Source: Sphingobacterium endophyticum (GTDB lineage: Bacteria; Bacteroidota; Bacteroidia; Sphingobacteriales; Sphingobacteriaceae). From it: a stretch of DNA of 64,000 nucleotides. Below the pieces are notes generated by a model. That model did not search any database. It saw nothing but the letters and a program-made list of their open reading frames with translations, and was not told where the DNA came from. A program made the position numbers and the translations under genes. The DNA is taken from positions 62,001 to 126,000 of the forward strand of contig NZ_SMMI01000004.1 in assembly GCF_009733535.1 (NCBI RefSeq). Direction: 5' to 3'. Numbering within the stretch: the first letter of the stretch is position 1; each line of letters starts with the position of its first letter. Positions 60,599 through 64,000 of the stretch are shown one piece after another.

Positions 60599-61414
60599 AT
60601 GTCAGTAAATAAAGTTATAAAGCGTATTACAACGTCTATCCTTCGTGATATGAAAACAAGAGGTGAGAAAATAACCATGCTTACTTCTTACGATTACTCA
60701 ACTGCAAAAATCCTTGATGACGCTGGAATAGATGTATTATTGGTTGGCGATTCAGCAGCAAATGTTTTTGCTGGATATGAAACCACCTTACCTATTACGT
60801 TGGATCATATGATTTATCATGCCTCAGCTGTTGCTCGAGCTGCCAAAAGATCCATGGTCATAGCCGATTTACCTTTCGGGGAATATCAAGGTGCTACAGA
60901 AGACGCCTATAAATCCGCTGTTAGAATGATGAAAGAATCTGGTGTACATGCTCTAAAATTAGAAGGTGGAACTGAAATCATCGAGAATATTAAAAAAATT
61001 GTCCAATCTGGAATTCCAGTTTGTGGTCATTTAGGCCTTACGCCGCAATCCATCTATAAATTTGGAGATTTTGGAGTTCGTGCAAAAGAAGATGCAGAAG
61101 CCGCAAAATTAAAGGAAGATGCAATTGCCCTTCAAGAAGCAGGTTGTTTCGCCATTGTATTAGAAAAAATTCCAGCTAAATTAGCTGAGGAAGTTTCAAA
61201 AATGCTGGACATCCCAACAATAGGTATTGGCGCAGGAAATCAAACCGACGGTCAAGTTCTTGTAGTCAATGATATGCTTGGAATCACACAAGAATTTAAA
61301 CCTAAATTCTTGAGACAGTATCTTAATTTAAACCAAGAAATTAATAAAGCTGTTAAAAATTATATTGAAGACGTAAAATCACAGGACTACCCTAACCAAA
61401 CTGAACAATACTAA
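60599..61414 (+). CDS. panB: 3-methyl-2-oxobutanoate hydroxymethyltransferase
   Basis: First committed step of pantothenate (and so CoA) synthesis: transfers a hydroxymethyl group from methylene-tetrahydrofolate to 2-oxoisovalerate. The 271-residue length is normal. Family motifs include LTSYDYSTAKILDDAGIDVL, VGDSAANVFAGYETTLP, CGHLGLTPQSIYKFGDF and IGIGAGNQTDGQVLV. I use the ATG at 60599; a TTG at 60578 lies in the promoter. It is followed 2 bases later by a membrane protein gene. No panC or panD gene is in the window. Confidence 0.97.
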   Translation: MSVNKVIKRITTSILRDMKTRGEKITMLTSYDYSTAKILDDAGIDVLLVGDSAANVFAGYETTLPITLDHMIYHASAVARAAKRSMVIADLPFGEYQGATEDAYKSAVRMMKESGVHALKLEGGTEIIENIKKIVQSGIPVCGHLGLTPQSIYKFGDFGVRAKEDAEAAKLKEDAIALQEAGCFAIVLEKIPAKLAEEVSKMLDIPTIGIGAGNQTDGQVLVVNDMLGITQEFKPKFLRQYLNLNQEINKAVKNYIEDVKSQDYPNQTEQY

Positions 61415-61416
61415 CG

Positions 61417-62019
61417 ATGAATAAAATTCTCCTGATTGTAATTCTTGTATCAGTATTGATTTATTTTCTTTCTCGACGAGTCGTGATGAAAGGAAAATCA
61501 AGCGCTATTCAACGAAGCAATAATCAAGGGTTTTATTTAATAGAAAGTGGTACTCCAATTATTCAGAGAACAATCAAAAACACATTATTCAGTGTAGGAA
61601 TAGGTGTTGTTTTATTCGTAATAACTATACTCTTGGCCTTGAAAGTTAAAATCATCCTCTTTATGCTGCCGATTAGCATTTACCTGATGAGCCAATTGTT
61701 ACTTTTAAATAATCAACTCAAATATGCAAAGGATCAAAGGATTTGGTTTAACCCAAATACCAATGATGTCATCATTGAATGGTTAAGTGGAAATCGAGTG
61801 AATTTTAATTTACAAAAAGATATACAACAGGTAAAAGCAATAAAATCTGTTCAAAAGAACAATCAGATTCTATTTGGTTATTATGAACTTATCGTTCATA
61901 ATAACCAAGTATTTTTACCATTTATTTTGGAAGATAACCAATTAAATAGTCGATTTTTCAAAGTTTTGAAAGAAAATCATCCTGTTAAATCTAAATCATC
62001 CCTCTTTCCTATTATTTAG
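61417..62019 (+). CDS. Hypothetical membrane protein
   Basis: A 200-residue protein with one N-terminal hydrophobic segment (about 4-20) and two more helices near 58-96, then a cytoplasmic C-terminal half that looks like a small beta-rich (PH-like) domain (FGYYELIVHNNQVFLPFILED). I recognise no family. It follows panB by 2 bases, so it is co-transcribed, but nothing in it relates to pantothenate synthesis. Its last 4 bases overlap the convergent Gfo/Idh gene. Confidence 0.75.
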   Translation: MNKILLIVILVSVLIYFLSRRVVMKGKSSAIQRSNNQGFYLIESGTPIIQRTIKNTLFSVGIGVVLFVITILLALKVKIILFMLPISIYLMSQLLLLNNQLKYAKDQRIWFNPNTNDVIIEWLSGNRVNFNLQKDIQQVKAIKSVQKNNQILFGYYELIVHNNQVFLPFILEDNQLNSRFFKVLKENHPVKSKSSLFPII

Positions 62020-63305
62020 ATATTTGGAATTTTATATCCATTATGGTATCCTGCTGCTAATAATTTATTGGCTTCGCTTTCTTTAAATTTCTGTTTCTCC
62101 TTTTCCCAATAAATTTTCTTACCAGTGCGATAAGCTATATTTCCCATTTGAGAAAATTTGGCAATGTGACTACCTACCTCTAAAGGTGCATTTAGAATAT
62201 TTGGATTCTTCGTCCTAATTGCTTCCACAAAATTCTGCATATGAAGGTCTAATCCATTATCAACTTTCTTTTGATAGGGAACAGCTTTCATACGATCCAT
62301 TTCAGGAATGACTTCCCATCCATTTCGATCTAAAACTAAGGTTCCATTGTTACCAATAAAGGCAATGCCATGTTCACGGCTATAAGGTCCTCCTGAAATA
62401 CTGGTCGCATGTTCCCATTGAATATTGAAATCATCAAATTCATAAACTGTTGTCAGGGTATCCGGTGTATCACCAGCATCATCAGGATAGGCAAACTTCC
62501 CCCCTGCTGCCATGATCGATTTTGGATCCGAAACTTTCATTCCTAATAATGCATAATCCAAAAGATGTACACCCCAATCTGTCATCAAACCACCAGCATA
62601 ATCCCAATACCATCTAAAATTATAGTGAAAACGATTTGGATTGAAAGGTCTTGTTTTTGCAGGACCTAGCCATCCTTTATAATCAACACCTGCTGGAACT
62701 GGGCCATCAGCCTCTACAGGTACACGTTTTTTCCATCCAAGGTATGCCCAAGCCTTAACCAAGCGAATCTTACCCAATTGTCCTGAATGAACAAAATCTA
62801 TAGCATCCTTAAAATGTTTTTGAGAACGTTGCCATTGGCCAACTTGAACAATACTTTTGTATTTATCTTTGGCATCTAACATCGTATTACATTCGACAAT
62901 AGAATTTCCAATCGGCTTTTCAACATATACAGCTTTCCCAGCTTTGCAGGCATCCACCAACATTAAACAATGCCAATGGTCCGGTGTACCAATAATTACA
63001 GCATCTACTTCTGTATCTTTTAGAAGTTCCTTATAATCCTTATATACCTTTGGCTTCTGACCTAATTTATTTAAATCCTTTAAACGGTCACTTATTACAG
63101 AATCATCAATATCACAGATAGCAGTACAACTAACATTGGAAACTTTAAGTATAGAACTTAGATCTGACCAACCCATACCCTTGATGCCTATTGCACCAAT
63201 TTTCAAGGTCGACTGTTGATTTGTTCTCCCATATAAGGAGGATAAATGTAACGCCGGAAATAAAAGAGCCGACTTATAAATAAAATCTCTTCTGGAAATA
63301 CTCAT
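62016..63305 (-). CDS. Exported Gfo/Idh/MocA family oxidoreductase
   Basis: A 429-residue protein with a twin-arginine-like leader (SISRRDFIYKSALLFPALHLS). The Rossmann motif IGAIGIKGMGWSDLS and the catalytic lysine in VYVEKPIGNS are present; the core shows PDHWHCLMLVDA and GGLMTDWGVHLLDYALLG, shared with the other exported members in this window. It stands alone, its 3' end overlapping a convergent gene by 4 bases. The substrate is unknown. Confidence 0.92.
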   Translation of the reverse strand: MSISRRDFIYKSALLFPALHLSSLYGRTNQQSTLKIGAIGIKGMGWSDLSSILKVSNVSCTAICDIDDSVISDRLKDLNKLGQKPKVYKDYKELLKDTEVDAVIIGTPDHWHCLMLVDACKAGKAVYVEKPIGNSIVECNTMLDAKDKYKSIVQVGQWQRSQKHFKDAIDFVHSGQLGKIRLVKAWAYLGWKKRVPVEADGPVPAGVDYKGWLGPAKTRPFNPNRFHYNFRWYWDYAGGLMTDWGVHLLDYALLGMKVSDPKSIMAAGGKFAYPDDAGDTPDTLTTVYEFDDFNIQWEHATSISGGPYSREHGIAFIGNNGTLVLDRNGWEVIPEMDRMKAVPYQKKVDNGLDLHMQNFVEAIRTKNPNILNAPLEVGSHIAKFSQMGNIAYRTGKKIYWEKEKQKFKESEANKLLAAGYHNGYKIPNI

Positions 63306-63436
63306 TCGTTTTAGGTTTCTTTAAATGTACGATGTTATGCAAATTGATCATAATTTTATAACAATTTATGGAAATTATGTAACAATTCTGCACCGTTTTC
63401 TTATGAAATTTGTTTTAACTATTATAAGAAATTCAA

Positions 63437-64000
63437 ATGAAAGAAAATCATATATACAAAGTCTCTGGAATGACCTGCAACGGTTGCAGAGGAAATGTTG
63501 AGAAAAAATTAAATGAAATTCCTGGAGTAATTGCTCGTGTAAATCTAGAAAATGAAGAAGCAAAAGTTCAATCTGATCATTCGATTTCTACTAATGATTT
63601 ACAAGCCAAATTAGATGAACTTGGAGGTCATTATAAGATTTCAGAGCCGAAAGATATTTCGAGTTCAGAAAAAACATTTTCAGTTTCGGGAATGACTTGT
63701 AACGGCTGCAGGACTAATGTAGAAAAGAAGTTGAATGAAGTACAGGGGATTTCAGCAACTGTAAATTTGGAAAAAGGGGAAGCCAAGATTAAATCTGAAA
63801 ATAAAATTGACTTGCAAGAATTACAAACAAGTTTAAATGATCTTGGAGGTCATTATAAAATTTATGATCAGGATTTAAAAAACGTAGAACACATTCCTCA
63901 CAAAGATTCCACTGAACAAAGTGAAAGTAGTCAATATATATGTCCAATGTTTTGTGAAGGAAAAGATAAAATCTATCATGAACCTGGAAGATGCCCTGTA
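63437..64000 (+). CDS. Copper-type P-ATPase, N-terminal part, cut by window end
   Basis: The frame is open from an ATG at 63437 to the end of the window (188 residues), so the protein continues beyond. It begins with two heavy-metal-associated (HMA) domains, each with GMTCNGCR (about residues 11-18 and 84-91), which bind Cu(I) or similar soft metals through the Cys pair. A linker follows, then YICPMFCEGKDKIYHEPGRCPV, a heavy-metal-binding motif that typically precedes the ATPase body. The domain order fits copper-exporting CopA-type pumps, but the pump itself is not seen. The two HMA domains are close copies and share a 17-base identical run. Confidence 0.85.
   Translation, partial: MKENHIYKVSGMTCNGCRGNVEKKLNEIPGVIARVNLENEEAKVQSDHSISTNDLQAKLDELGGHYKISEPKDISSSEKTFSVSGMTCNGCRTNVEKKLNEVQGISATVNLEKGEAKIKSENKIDLQELQTSLNDLGGHYKIYDQDLKNVEHIPHKDSTEQSESSQYICPMFCEGKDKIYHEPGRCPV

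Noticed and set aside
63375-63563. Minus-strand ORF at the right end
   Set aside because: It is antisense to the HMA domains of the P-ATPase, which are unmistakable.

Overview
The window looks like a chromosomal stretch of a Bacteroidota species, most likely from the Sphingobacteriaceae (Sphingobacterium or Pedobacter type). The grounds are: AT-rich DNA; few Shine-Dalgarno sequences; several good matches to the Bacteroidota promoter form TTTG-N18/19-TAnnTTTG; an Oar-like TonB-dependent receptor; DUF4296, DUF3472 and SMUG2-like proteins; and many exported Gfo/Idh/MocA oxidoreductases with twin-arginine-like leaders. The genus is an inference. Both ends cut a gene: a DUF5077/DUF3472 protein at the left and a copper-type P-ATPase at the right. 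I see no rRNA, tRNA, CRISPR array, insertion sequence or prophage.

Region 1 (about 1.8-9.5 kb) is a phenylalanine/tyrosine degradation island. It holds an aromatic amino acid hydroxylase (Phe to Tyr), an amino acid dehydrogenase, 4-hydroxyphenylpyruvate dioxygenase, homogentisate dioxygenase and a fumarylacetoacetase-family hydrolase, with a flavin-reductase-like protein. No aminotransferase or maleylacetoacetate isomerase gene is here. An acyl-CoA synthetase and a small GNAT-like protein follow.

Region 2 (11.8-14.8 kb) is a 0.6 kb gene-free spacer with an 11-nt-periodic, dyad-symmetric array, followed by a pdxH-nuoC-nuoD operon that is separated from the other complex I genes.

Region 3 (14.9-32.3 kb) is mixed. 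It has YqgE, a PQQ-type sugar dehydrogenase lipoprotein, a ROK regulator, a 5'-nucleotidase split into two genes, an MFS transporter, recR, an exported Gfo/Idh protein, a LOG-family protein, an SDR reductase, the large receptor, mutS2 and a DUF4296 lipoprotein.

Region 4 (32.3-41.1 kb) is a tight forward operon (YggS, GNAT, DUF3298-type lipoprotein, aspartate kinase, methyltransferase). It is followed by an exported protein with a thioester-domain-like Cys/Gln motif pair, a Ca2+/H+ antiporter and an acyl-ACP thioesterase.

Region 5 (41.1-50.5 kb), all on the minus strand, is an exported sugar-oxidation cluster. It encodes a GMC flavoprotein with its gluconate-dehydrogenase subunit-3 partner, two Gfo/Idh proteins, a nucleoside/sugar permease, a sugar isomerase-like TIM barrel, ApbE and a SUMF1-fold protein that lacks formylglycine-generating cysteines.

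Region 6 (50.6-64 kb) has an AEC transporter, a PagL-like lipid A deacylase, a SMUG2/DUF488/DUF2945 cassette, a ClC channel, a phosphoesterase, two exported proteins of unknown function, the rluA-tlpA-pyrF operon, panB with a near-consensus promoter, a fourth Gfo/Idh protein and the start of the P-type ATPase.
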